NCBI GenBank assembly: GCA_030549335.1
Contig: CM060189.1
Location: 53,686,953-53,750,952, forward strand
Origin: Pontederia crassipes
Lineage: Eukaryota; Streptophyta; Magnoliopsida; Commelinales; Pontederiaceae
Reading direction: 5' to 3'
Length of the DNA: 64,000 nt
In this document: piece after piece, positions 1-10,620 of the stretch
Layout: each line of letters starts with the position of its first letter
Position numbering within the stretch: position 1 is the stretch's first letter
Notes under the pieces: model-generated
What the model was told of the DNA's origin: nothing
Databases searched by the model: none
The model's input: only the letters and a program-made list of their open reading frames with translations
Translations under genes and position numbers: made by a program

Positions 1-1837
1 TAACAGTTCATCCTTTTATATATTAACAACTATATATATTAACAATTTTATAATTGGGAGCATATAATAATTATTACGCCTTGGGCCTTCAAATTTCTGG
101 ATTGGGCCTTTAGGCCGATGCAAAATGGCTCCATGTCCGACTTCCATTCCAAAAAAAGAAAATCGAGCAGACCTGATTTTATTTATTTATTTTCCAATGT
201 TGTCTGAATCGAATCGGACAACGATCTAGATAAATGTTCGTTTCAAGTCGGATCGGTTAGATCGGTCGAACGGTTCGGTCGAATCAAATAATAATAAAAT
301 AATACATTTAAAATGATATATTAGATTAAGTTATCATATTAATGATGTTAAAAATTAATTATATAAAAATAATAATAATAAATCATTAAAAACTATTTTT
401 AAAATAATTACACATTTAATAAATTAAAATCTTATGAAATTAAATTTTTATATAAAAATTTTCTTCTCATTAAGTTTTTTTGTACTACATATATTTGTCT
501 TTTATGTTAGAAGTAATATTATGTTTATATATAAATAGATATATAATATAATTAGTGCTTAACTATCTAATTTGAACTTATTAGATAATAAATTAAAGGA
601 AATTAAAATTTGTGTACTTATAATATTATATATATAAGTATACTATACTAACTATTATAATATTATTGTATGTTATACATGTGACAAAGAAGTTTGTATC
701 CTTCATTCATTACAAATTTACCTAATATGGTAAATATTATATATAATCCAATAATATAAAATTAATTTATATTATAATATACATATATGATATTAAAAAT
801 TTTGAATAAGATAATAATATATAAAATATGATTGAAAGTTTAACAAATACTAACTAAATGAAAGAAGAAAAAAACAAGTAGGTATAGAAACATAGTCCCA
901 CATTCATTATAGTAGTAAGATGAGAGCAAAAAAATAAGTATTAATAGAGAAGGAGATTAATGGGCCAATATAGTGTTTTATGGAGAAGGTCCATCTTTGA
1001 ATATTTTTCAAATTTAAAATTTAAAATAATATTTTTATCAAATTATTTTTTAACAAAAAAATTTAAAAATCGGTCGGTTCATCCAAAATCCTGTTTAATA
1101 TGGTTGTGGCCGATTTTGATTGGTTCTTGATCGGTCTCAATCGGTTCAACTTGGTCTAATTACAAACCTGGTATTGGGGCTTGTAATAAACCATTGTGAG
1201 GGCCGGTCGGACAGGTCCAATCGGTCGGTCCGATCTAACCCTCACAACATTGTTTTTTCTGCTTCTATTAGTATTTTAAATTTGACGATAAAATTGTTAT
1301 TCCGCCCAACGATAATTAGAAAGGAACGCACTCTTCTTTGTTTAAGAGCAAAAGATACTTTAATTAATGTCTAATATGCCCTTTTGTAACGTCCCAAATC
1401 ATCTTTGTTGTGTGATTAGATTCAACATGAGGGACATTATTAATTGTAATATTTTAACTAAAATTTTAACTTTGACTGATTTTGGTCATAAGCAAAAAAC
1501 TTATAAAATATCCATGAAAAATATTAATAAGGCGGAAGTCTAAAAAAAATTCTAATATAAATCAATAATAATTCATAACACATGATCATAGAGTAAGATG
1601 AAGACAACTCAATGTATCTATAATAAGAAAATATCTGATAACGATGAAAGAGAACAAACTAACTCATTCATGTGCACTTGAGTATTACGAACATCATCAG
1701 TCATTTGAGCTCATCCTTGATTGTTCTCATTGCTTATAAAATCAATGCAGGGAAAATAATAATCAATGAACTTCGCAGCCCAATAGGTGGATAATAAACT
1801 AATGTATAAATAAAGAAGCATGGAACAATGTAATCAT
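1..1837. other. AT-rich intergenic DNA, no gene seen
   Basis: This stretch is strongly AT-rich, with stops in all frames. Two patches, about 200-290 and 1065-1240, are richer in GC and carry repeated GATCGGT and CGGTTC words in both orientations. They could be the ends of a degraded inverted-repeat transposon, but I could not define paired termini. The open frame at 1120-1374 lies in the second patch and resembles no known protein. Confidence 0.5.
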
Positions 1838-2459
1838 CAATTAATATTTGTTTAAGTTCCCACGAGATTTACATTAATGGGTGAATATAAAAGTTATAAA
1901 TAATTATCTTAACTTTCTAGAGAATCAAATATATCTCCTTTTGATACTTGGTATGAAAAGTTATGTATAAAAGAGTAAAGGTCTAAAATATTTTATTTTA
2001 AATGGACAATTTTGTATACTAAACTTTGAATCAATATTGGACTATGATCTCATTAGATTTTGTGATAATTATGAACATCAAAGTTGTATAGGATTATGTT
2101 AGCTTTTCATAGAATAAAAAATTACCACATTTGGATAACTGTGCAAAATGTTATGCTTAAAATAGTACAAGACGGTCGACCAGTCAATGTACAGAATGCA
2201 CTATAACGATAATATTTTGGCCTCAAAATTAGGAAATAAGTCCCAACGACTAAATGGAGTTAAGAAGACTATAAAAGAGGACCCATGGGTGTATGAATGA
2301 AAAAGACTTCCAAGAAATAGTGGGAAGAACATTGTGAAATCCATTTAAGCTCCAAGTTGCAATTTTTTATTTCTTCTTTCTCTCTTCTCTTCTTGTGAGT
2401 TTGATATTGTAAAAGAGAGAAATATTTTCTTATAAACTTGGGTGTGAGCTCCTGTGTAT
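1838..2459 (+). mobile_element. Copia LTR fragment (copy 1)
   Basis: This is homologous to the LTRs at 5279-6180 and 6720-7970: they share TTCCCACGAGATTTACA, then GAATCAAATATAT, then a segment ending near GCTCCTGTGTA. Both ends are missing. It runs into about 20 bp of element-internal sequence (2460-2481), which is then cut by a solo LTR at 2482. It is the left-most of three tandem LTR copies. A TATA-like CTATAAAAGAGG lies near 2270 and could mark the LTR promoter. Confidence 0.75.
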
Positions 2460-2481
2460 ACGATATATAACCCTTGATTTG

Positions 2482-5103
2482 TGATCACTAGCTGATCACA
2501 ATAGGTTTTTATCCCATTCTAGATTCATTTCATCCATGTCGAGCCCTTATTTTGTCTAACTTTTAGCCAAATATGCTTGGAATGCAAAGGATTGTGATAA
2601 CTAACTTATCTTTCTCATTTTACACTTAATTTCATGTGCATAGAGGTTCTGAAATGCTAAAATCCAGAAATATGTCAAATCTATGCCAAATTATCATTTT
2701 TTGGGCAAGTTATCACTCCAAAGTGCAAAGTTATCATTTTTCTAGTTTAATTGATTTCTAGTGATTATCTTGCCCTAAATCCCATGCCATCATGAATTAA
2801 TCATATTTGGATGATCATATTTCAACTTGTGCAAAGTTATCATACCATTTCACAAGTTATTATTTTTTAGTGTCAAGTTATCGTTTTAGGGCAAAATTGT
2901 CATTTTAATGTGCAAGGCTATTAATTCTGCATAAAAGCATTAGACAATCAATATATTATTGTCCTAACTCCTTGCTGCTCTGATTTCATCATATTTGGAT
3001 AACCACAACTAAAGTTATGACAAGTTATCACTTTATGCCATCAAGTTATCATTTTTGGCACCAAAGTTATCATTCCTATGAAATCTTATCCACGTTTGAT
3101 TTCTGACCTCATTCACTTACCACCCTAATCTCTTTGATGCCTTCAATGCTCTGAACCACTCATATTTGGACATTTTTCATGATATATGCAAAGTTATCAT
3201 TCCGGGCTTTGAGGTTATCATTTTTAAATTAGGATTTCACTCCTGCACAACACAAAATCTTATTTGACAATAGAGCTAATATTACCTACTATCCTAATTC
3301 TTATTTGTTTAAATCTTATTTGAGGACTATGATGCTGGTTGTTTTGGGTCTTTTAGCAGGTATAACAATGCTGCACAAGGTGAAAAAGGAGGGGGGACCA
3401 CTCCTAGCTGTCCAAAAAAGCATCTGATTTCTGCTGGAATCTCAGGACCACCGGACATGTGGCTTGAATCAAGAGAGTAGAACCTTCCCATCTGCATCCA
3501 AGGGTGAGAAGAAGACATATAAAAGCTGAGAAACCCTGGAGAGAAAGGGGGGCTGGCCATTCAAGAGTTTTGGACAGAAAGGAAGCAAGGAGGGAGAGGA
3601 AGTGTTGCAACATCCAGATTTCTATCGACAGATCTTCAATTCAGGATGTTTTGTATTAATTTCTCCTCCTATTGTGTATCGAACTTTGTAATTATGAGTA
3701 GCTAAATCTCATTTCTCCTAGGATAGAGTAGTAGTCTAATTAGTTATGGATGGGATATGGACAAATCTGAATTCCTGCACTGAAATCTGATTTCTGATTT
3801 GCATTCCTGATTTCTATTTTTACAATTCTGAATTCTTTGGATTCTAATCTTGACATTGTGAGATCCTATTTATAATTATAACTGAGAGGTTGTCTTTTGA
3901 TCTAATCTTATTCATAAATGAATTAAGAACCAGTGACAAGTTTTAAATCCAATCTCCAATTAAGAATCTGATTTTCTGATTTCTGAAATCTGTTTTCCCC
4001 ATTTCTGATTTCTGAATTCATATAATCTGTTTTATCATTGTGGGGCCCTAATTGTTTTGACAACTGAGAGGTTACCTTTGTTCAGAAATGATCAAGATGC
4101 AATGACATTTCTAGGATTCTAATATGTAATTGCTGCTGATTTCATTTCCTGAATTGGTATTTCAGAAATATGTTTCCTAAATTCTGTGAGATTCTTCTTG
4201 TTATTGTAACATCTGATTTCATTTAATCACTGAGAGGTAAATTTGATGTTATCTTGATGTTCAGAGATGGACTAAGAGGCAATAATAATTGCTGAGTTCC
4301 CATGTGAAACTATGTGCTGATTTTATCCAATTGATTAGTATTAATATGGATTTCATTTTAATTTGCAGTTGAAAGGCTGATGTAAAATCCTCTCATAGTT
4401 TAGAGATAAACCAAGAAGCATTAGCACTAATGTTGGATTGATTCCATTCCTGTTTAGTTGATTGAAGTAATTCCCTCATATTTAAAGTGCAATTGATTGT
4501 TATCATTTCATATTTCACTAAATTGCCAAAAATCAATAAGGAACTTGAGTTTGAGCCTAATGATAACTTAATATTCAGTGGAGATCCTCCTCTAATTCAA
4601 CCTGACTAACAATTATATGACAATATATTGATTAGTTTTGGACTAATTGAGCTGTGAGAGCAGCCATATTTAAGGTTGAATCAGATTTGACTAAAAATTG
4701 ATAACTTGTTCCATTCCATCCATAATTAAATTAGATGAACCCCAAGTCCTAGGAGAACCTTCCTCATTGATAGATAAATCATTTTATCCCTTAATTTAGC
4801 ATTTATAATCCAGTTTAGATAAATTTTCAAAAGTCCAAAATCAGTTATCATTTTGCCATAGTCAAAAATTTGTTTTCACTTTCCTTCAACTTCTTGAAAT
4901 TGTAACTTTAGTTAAGGCTAGTCTAGATTATTTTAGGGAGTCTTTGGCTTCAAATCACGATGGACACGACATTTGGGTATATTACAATTGACCTTTATAC
5001 TTGCAGTAGAGAGTGAATTAGGGAGTTAAATCAAAAATTGAAAAATCTCACTTTTGACCCAAAAATCAGAAAGTTATCACTACACTCCTCAATTTCACTA
5101 TCA
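2482..5103 (+). mobile_element. Solo LTR, 2.62 kb, Athila/Tat-like (LTR copy A)
   Basis: The sequence begins TGATCACTAGCTGATCAC, ends TTTCACTATCA (TG...CA), and is flanked by the 5-bp duplication ATTTG at 2477-2481 and 5104-5108. A same-length copy with its own duplication lies at 49344-51971, and the end of a third, inverted copy starts at 63553. No coding region is present. The 5' part carries many TTATCA words. The middle carries about four degenerate repeats of 140-180 bp, each with ACTGAGAGGT followed by TTCAGAAATGA-like text. About 110 bp from the 3' end is a motif shared with the Athila-type LTRs here (TTGCAGTA on this strand). A solo LTR left by recombination is inferred; the family is placed only by the shared motif and TGAT...ATCA ends. 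Confidence 0.85.
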
Positions 5104-5278
5104 ATTTGTTACATGGATCTCATGAATATAATTCTATATGAAAAATGATTTACAATTAAGACTTATGTGAATATTCATAATTGTAAAGAAAGTTTAGTTT
5201 TAGGGGGAGTAAAAATGATTTTACTATCAATTAAGACTTTTCATATTTATTGGTTTGTATTCATCAAAAAGGGGATAT
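5104..5278 (+). mobile_element. Copia internal 3' end with polypurine tract
   Basis: This matches 6536-6719 almost base for base, including ATGGATCTCATGAATATAAT and TTAGGGGGAGTAAAA, and ends in a purine-rich tract (AAAAAGGGGATA) directly before the next LTR. It is the 3' untranslated end of a Ty1/copia element, split from 2460-2481 by solo LTR A. Confidence 0.75.
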
Positions 5279-6180
5279 TTCTAGAGCAAAGTTTTTATGT
5301 CCTATATAATTATGTTTTAATGATATAAATCTCGAAAGATTAGAGTTATATTTAAAATGTTGAAAAAAGTTTAAATAGAATTGAGTTGCTTCATGTATTA
5401 AACTTTCGATTAATATTTGTTTAAATTCCCACGAGATTTACACTAATGGGTGAATATAAAAGTTACAGATAATTCTCTTATCTTTCTAGAGAATCAAATA
5501 TATCATCTCATTTGGATACTTGGTATGAAAAGTTATGTATAAAAGAGTAAATGTCTAAAATATTTTATTTGAAATAAACAATTTTGTATACTAAATTTTG
5601 AATCAATATTGGACAGTGATCTCATTAGATTTTGTGATTAATGATATATCACAGGTTGTAGAGGATTATGTTAGATTTCCATAGAATAAAAAATCACATC
5701 ATTTGGATAACCTTGCAAAAAGTTATGCTTAAAATAATGCAAGACGGTCGACCAGTCAACGCGCATAATGCATTATAACGGTCATATTTTGGCCTCAAAA
5801 TTAGGAAACAAGTCCCAACGGCTAAATGAAGTTAAGAAGACTATAAAAAAGGACCCATAGGTATAGGAATGAAAAATACTTCCAAGAAAAAGTGGGAAGA
5901 ACGTTGTGAAGTCCATTTGAGCTTCAAGTTGCAAATTTTTTATTTCTTCTTTCTCGCTTCTCTTCTTGTGCGTTTGATATTGTAAAAGAGAGAAATATTT
6001 TCTTATAAATTTAAGTGTGAACTCATGTGTAGAAGAAGTTTTATCTTACCTCTCAGGTTAGAGAGAAGATAAGCTTCATAGGAGGAGAGGTGCACCTTAC
6101 CTCTCGAAGCGAAGAAAATGTGGTGTGGTGTAAAGGGTTTCTTCCTTGCCCCATTTGGAACGAAGGAAGGGTGCTTAGTG
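5279..6180 (+). mobile_element. Copia LTR, 3'-truncated (copy 2)
   Basis: It aligns from its first bases to the complete LTR at 6720, although the initial TG has decayed to TT. It stops after GGGTGCTTAGTG, where the complete LTR continues for about 270 bp more. What follows is internal 3' sequence, so a deletion or unequal exchange joined the LTR to the downstream internal region. The open frame on the minus strand at 6003-6188 is LTR sequence, not a gene. Confidence 0.8.
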
Positions 6181-6719
6181 TTATTCATTTGATTTTATAT
6201 TTTTTATTATAAATTAGTCATTACCTTAGGATGAGTTATTTTTTCCTATCACATATATTATACATAAAACAATTCTTATAGATGTGATAAAAGAATAAAA
6301 ATTATCTTTATCTCTCTTATGACACTATATATATTGTATCTTATATGACAAACAGGGGGAGAATAAAAAAATTTAGGAAGATGACATGATTAAGGGGGAG
6401 TTGCATATTGTATCTGGTATTGTTTCTTATACGCTTCATGTGCAAACTACTTTTTGATAAAACAAAAGGGGGAGAAATATGATAAAAAACATAAGAGAAA
6501 TTTATATAAGAGAAATATATATAACTCTTGATTTATTACATGGATCTCATGAATATAATTCTATATGAAAAATGCTTTACAATTAAGACTTATGTGAATA
6601 TTCATAATTGTAAGAAAAGCTTAGTCTTAGGGGGAGTAAAATTGACTTTAATATTTTTTACTTCCCAACTCATATACTTTTCATATTTCTTGGTTTGTAT
6701 TCATCAGAAAGAGGGGTAT
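6181..6719 (+). mobile_element. Copia internal 3' untranslated region
   Basis: This non-coding segment has several purine-rich blocks (ACAGGGGGAGAATAAAAA near 6352, AAAAGGGGGAGAAATATG near 6464, TTAGGGGGAGTAAA near 6628) and a final tract AAAGAGGGGTAT just before the LTR. Such purine blocks are usual between the pol stop and 3' LTR of copia elements. A duplicate of its right-hand part is at 5104-5278. No pol sequence remains. Confidence 0.75.
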
Positions 6720-7970
6720 TGTTAAAGCAAAGTTTTTATGTCCTATATAATTATGTTTTAATGATACAAACCTTAAAAGATGAGTTATATTTAAAATGTT
6801 GAAAAAGTTTAAATAGAAATGAGTTGCTTCATGTATGAAACTTTCGATTAATACTTGTTTAATTTCCTAGAAGATTTACATTAATGGATGAATATAAAAG
6901 TTATTATCTTTTTAGAGAATCAAATATCATCTCATTTGGATATTTAGTATTCAAAGTTATCTATAAGAGAGTAAAAGTCTAAAATATTTTATTTGAAATA
7001 AACAATTTTGTATACTGAAATTTGAATCAATATTGGACTATGATCTCATAAGATTTTGTATTAATGATATATCAAAGCTTGTAGAGGATCATGTTAGATT
7101 TTCATAGAATAAAAAATTACCTCATTTGGATAACTGTGTAAAATCTAATAGAGCGGAATGGCGTCGTATGATCCATGTAGCCGACCCCACCTAGTGGGAT
7201 AAGGCTTTGTTATTGTTGTTGTTGTTGTGGATAACTGTGTAAAATGTTATGCTTAAAATAGTGCAAGATGATCAATCAGTCAACGCACAGAATGCACTAT
7301 AACTGTCATATTTTGGCCTCAAAATTAGGAAACAAGTCTCAATGTTTAAATGGAGTTAAGAAGGCTATAAAAGAGGACCCATAGGTATAGAAATGAAAAA
7401 GACTTCCATGAAAAAATGGGAAGAACATTGTGAAGTTCATTTGAGTTTCAAGTTGAAATTTTTTCATTTCTTCTTTTTCTCTTCTATTCTTGTGAGTTTG
7501 ATATTGTAAAAGAGAGAAAAATTTTCTTATAAATTTGGGTGTAAGCTCCTGTGTAGAAGAAGTTTATCCTTACCTCTCGGGCTAGAAAAAAGATAAGCTT
7601 CCTAGGAAGAGAGGTGCACATTACCTCTCGAAGAGAAGAAAAAGTGGTGTGGCGTAAAGGATTTTCCCTTGCCCCATTTGGAATGAAGGAAGGGTGCTTA
7701 GTGGAATCTCTGATGGTCTCGAGGTCGAGAAGTCAGAACGGAGGTGTAGACCAAGAGGTGACCGAACCTCGTCAACAAATTACCTTGCATTTTTGTGTTT
7801 GTCTTTTTCTCTCTTTCTCCTTCCTATTTCATTATGCATGTGATATGATTATTTTTGTGTTGGTTTGAATGTTAACGAATCGCTTTTAAGCTTCCGCAAT
7901 GATTTTCATAAAATCGGTATTTTCGGTTTAGCACCAATTTACCCCCCTCTTGATGCCTTGTGATCCTACA
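6720..7970 (+). mobile_element. Complete copia LTR (copy 3)
   Basis: This LTR starts TGTTAAAGCAAAG after a purine tract and ends TGATCCTACA just before a tRNA-Met-type primer site. It therefore serves as 3' LTR for the segment on its left and 5' LTR for the gag on its right. A likely TATA box is GCTATAAAAGAGG near 7362. About 100 bp of its length is a nested insertion at 7145-7227 plus that insertion's target duplication. The open frame at 7614-7868 is LTR sequence. Confidence 0.85.
7145..7227 (+). mobile_element. 5'-truncated LINE/SINE 3' end
   Basis: Only 83 bp are present: an ATGTAGCCGACCCCACC core, AGTGGGATAAGGCTTTG, and a (TTG)n tail. It is flanked by an 18-bp perfect target duplication (TGGATAACTGTGTAAAAT at 7127-7144 and 7228-7245). 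Long duplications and a simple-repeat tail are the mark of non-LTR retrotransposition. The core resembles the 3' end shared by plant RTE-type LINEs and Au-like SINEs; I cannot tell which from this length. Confidence 0.85.
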
Positions 7971-7972
7971 AT

Positions 7973-7984
7973 TGGTATCAGAGC
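7973..7984 (+). other. Copia primer binding site (tRNA-iMet)
   Basis: TGGTATCAGAGC lies two bases after the LTR end and is the standard complement to the 3' end of plant initiator tRNA-Met. It fixes the LTR boundary and the plus-strand orientation. Confidence 0.92.
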
Positions 7985-8030
7985 AAGATTGCTCTTATTT
8001 ATTCTTTTAGATTTAACCATCTTTTAGAGC

Positions 8031-8391
8031 ATGACACCATTTTTTGGAGAAGGATCTTCCATTTTTGACTCACCGAGTTTTCAAGGCTATTCTTTTGCTT
8101 CTTGGAAAATTAGAACGAAGGCATATTTATGTTCCATTGATTTTGATACGTGGGAAGTTATAGAAAATGGTTTTTAAAAGCCAAAGAAGATTTTAAATGG
8201 TGTATTCATTGATCTTTCTTTCTTTGAATATGACGATTTTCAAATGTCAATTGAATAATTCGACTACAATGCCAAAAATGTCTTTTATTACTCTGTAGAT
8301 TGTTATGTCTTGAATCTTATTTTCAAATGCTCTACCTCTCATGAAATTTGGCAAGTTTTGTAGAAAGGTACGAATGTAGCAACTTTGATAA
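8031..8391 (+). pseudogene. gag: Copia gag, broken
   Basis: Translation from the ATG at 8031 gives a typical copia Gag N-terminus: an F-x-G-x-S/Y-F-x-x-W-K-I-R-T-K-A-Y-L block, then a TWEVIENG-like segment, and later a TSHEIWQVL segment near 8335. In active elements Gag forms the particle that packages the RNA. At least four in-frame stops are visible, and nothing recognisable as the rest of gag or as pol follows about 8395, so the element is 3'-truncated here. Confidence 0.8.
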
Positions 8392-8395
8392 AAAT

Positions 8396-8839
8396 GGCAT
8401 GTCGAATGTGGATAATAAAGAAAATGATAGTTCTACATTCACGACATCCAAAATTAATATAAATACATGGAATAGTTCACAGCAGATAGGTGACAATGCA
8501 ATGACTATCTCTAGCCCTTAAGAACATGCAAATCTACGTAAACCAGATCCAAGGTTGATCCAATGATCGGCCTACCTTAAGTTTTCCCTTAAGTTTTGAT
8601 CCTCTTTTTCATATTCTTAGAATGCTCAATTCATGTGTCGGTCATCCCAGATGGACCCCTAATTTTGAAGGTCCTTTGTCCACGCTACTGGTAGCTTTCT
8701 TACTGCATGGTTTGAGAGAAAAATTGATAGAAAATTGGCTAGGAAAAATAAAAAAAACTAATAAAAAAACAACCATAGCTGTTGTTCACCTTGGTTGATT
8801 CTTGGCACTCCAGCAGACCTTCGATGACCAATGTTTTAA
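8396..8839. other. Unassigned sequence after broken copia gag
   Basis: About 440 bp with no open frame of note and no recognised motif. It may be heavily decayed copia internal DNA or an insertion; the sequence does not decide. Confidence 0.35.
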
Positions 8840-9556
8840 AAACTGGTTCGAATCGGCCAATTCAACTGGTCCGATCACGAATTGGTTATAAATCCGATCT
8901 GGCTCATTATTAAAATTGGAAATAGTATAAAATCGGGTTGGCTTGAAAAAAATTGAAACAAACTAGGTTGAAAAGGTAAATCGGGTTCAATCCAATTTTT
9001 TAAAAATATGAAATATGATATGGGGAGAGAGATGATTTGATAGAATATGAAAAGAGATGGACGGAGAAGAGAGAACGATATGGAGAAAGAGTGCGGATTT
9101 TACATGATAGTAAGAGAGAAATTTTATAGAGAAAAAAGTGGTAGAGAAAAGCGAAATTGAGGGGAGGGAGAAAGAAAAGAGAAAAATTAATATAAGAAAA
9201 TAAAAGGAAAGATGTAAAGTGAGGAAATAAATAAAATGAGAATAAAAGAGAATTACAAATAAAAAAGAATAAATATTATTAGGATTTAGATTAAAAATAA
9301 ATTTAAATTATTATATTAGTAATAGTATATCTAATAAAATAAAATTGTTATTTAATCTAACATTTTGTAATATATAATAATTATTAAATTGATTTAATCA
9401 TTTTGTAGTAATTTTTATATTACTCTTAAGTAATTATAAATAATATTATTATATAAAAAATTAGTTCAATCAATTAAAATCTGGTTGAACCAGTCGAACC
9501 TCGACTCAGTTGACTTGCCGATCCAATTTTTGATCTAATTTTTAAAATAATCCGGA
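8840..9556. repeat. Degenerate inverted-repeat element (possible MITE)
   Basis: The left edge carries TTTTAAAAACTGGTTCGAATC followed by several CGAATTGGT-like words. The right edge carries the same kind of text inverted (GGTTGAACCAGTCGAAC ... ATTTTTAAAATAATCCGG). The middle is purine-rich, then AT-rich, and non-coding. I infer a decayed DNA-transposon derivative, but no clean target duplication was found. Confidence 0.35.
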
Positions 9557-10046
9557 AAACTCACTATCACCGGTCAAGAGGACTAATCGTGCAAGAAAAT
9601 AAAACATGAGGGACGTCCTGGTTATAAATTAAAGTTGATGGATCAATTGAAAATCGATTCAAAGTTGGGGGACCATTCATGTAATTTATCCATTGCCGGT
9701 GACGTCTCGGCAGCCCTCTGGATGCTCTTGATATCCTAGGTTGTGGGCAAAAGTGGGAGAAGGTGAGAGAGGGTTAGACAGCTAGGGTTAAAATGGTTTA
9801 GAAGAGGGAGAAAGGTATATATATATATATATGTGTACATCCGCATATATATATATATGTACATCCGCATATATATATATATGTATATATATATGTATAT
9901 ATATATATGTACATAGTTGGCAAGTTTTTAACTTTCTCTGGGATTCTGATTTGTTTTAATTGATTTGGTTGACTTTTATTGGGCCTGGTGTTTACACATA
10001 CGTTAATTTTTTTTATTTTTTTTAAATATCAGTAGATACATATTCC
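9557..10046. other. Intergenic DNA with AT microsatellite
   Basis: No gene is seen. Positions 9816-9914 are a (TA)n tract broken by repeats of GTACATCCGCA followed by (TA)n, a small compound minisatellite. Confidence 0.7.
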
Positions 10047-10620
10047 ATGCTTTATAATATATCTAAGGGAAAGTCACCGGGTTTGCGGCCAGGAATGCGG
10101 CCGGATCAATCGCTAGGCAGCCGGATCTGGCCGTCAATGGTCGATCCGACTGTCAGGCGGCTAGATTCGGCGCCTGACGGTCGGATATGGCCGCTAGCGG
10201 CCGATCCGGCTGTCAGACGACCGGATCGGCCGGATGTGGCAGCCAGGCGTCGGATCCGGCCGCCAGACGGCTGGAGGAGAGAGAGAGGGAATTAGGAGAG
10301 GGGGGGCGGCCGGAGTCGAGAAGTTTGTCAAAGTCGCCATTGTGAGAGAGAGAGGGAGAGGGCATCGGGTGAGGCGTGAGAAAGATGGGAGAGAGAAAGC
10401 GAGGAGTGAAATGAAATGTTTAAATGGGGTTGGGGTTTATATAGTAAATAATAAAATAGGTCGGGTATCTACACTGCAAATTCAGTCCTGATTCGAAATT
10501 CGACGGGATTTTCACCCATTAAACTCGGGCCCGGACCGGATCTTGTCTGGGCCGGATTTTTTTACCCGATTTTCCGAGTCGGTGCGGTCCGAGTCGGCCC
10601 GTACTCAGCCCTATAGGGAG
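10047..10620. repeat. GC-rich GGCCG-repeat island
   Basis: About 10070-10290 is built from degenerate repeats of words such as CCGGATC, GGCCGCC and GGCCGTC, followed by GAGAGA-rich text. Similar blocks lie at 13280-13530 (inside a CACTA element), 53885-54095 and 61935-62255. The overlapping open frames here (10047-10295, 10234-10491) exist only because GC-rich repeats lack stops; no protein domain is visible. It is probably transposon internal sequence. Confidence 0.55.

Noticed and set aside
1120..1374. An 84-codon frame near the left edge
   Set aside because: It lies in a GATCGGT-repeat patch, has no known motif and no gene-like context.
7145..7227. tRNA-like fragment (GAGCGGAATGG ... GTAGCC)
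   Set aside because: It cannot fold into a cloverleaf, has no anticodon arm, and ends in a (TTG)n tail with an 18-bp duplication, which fits a non-LTR retrotransposon 3' end.
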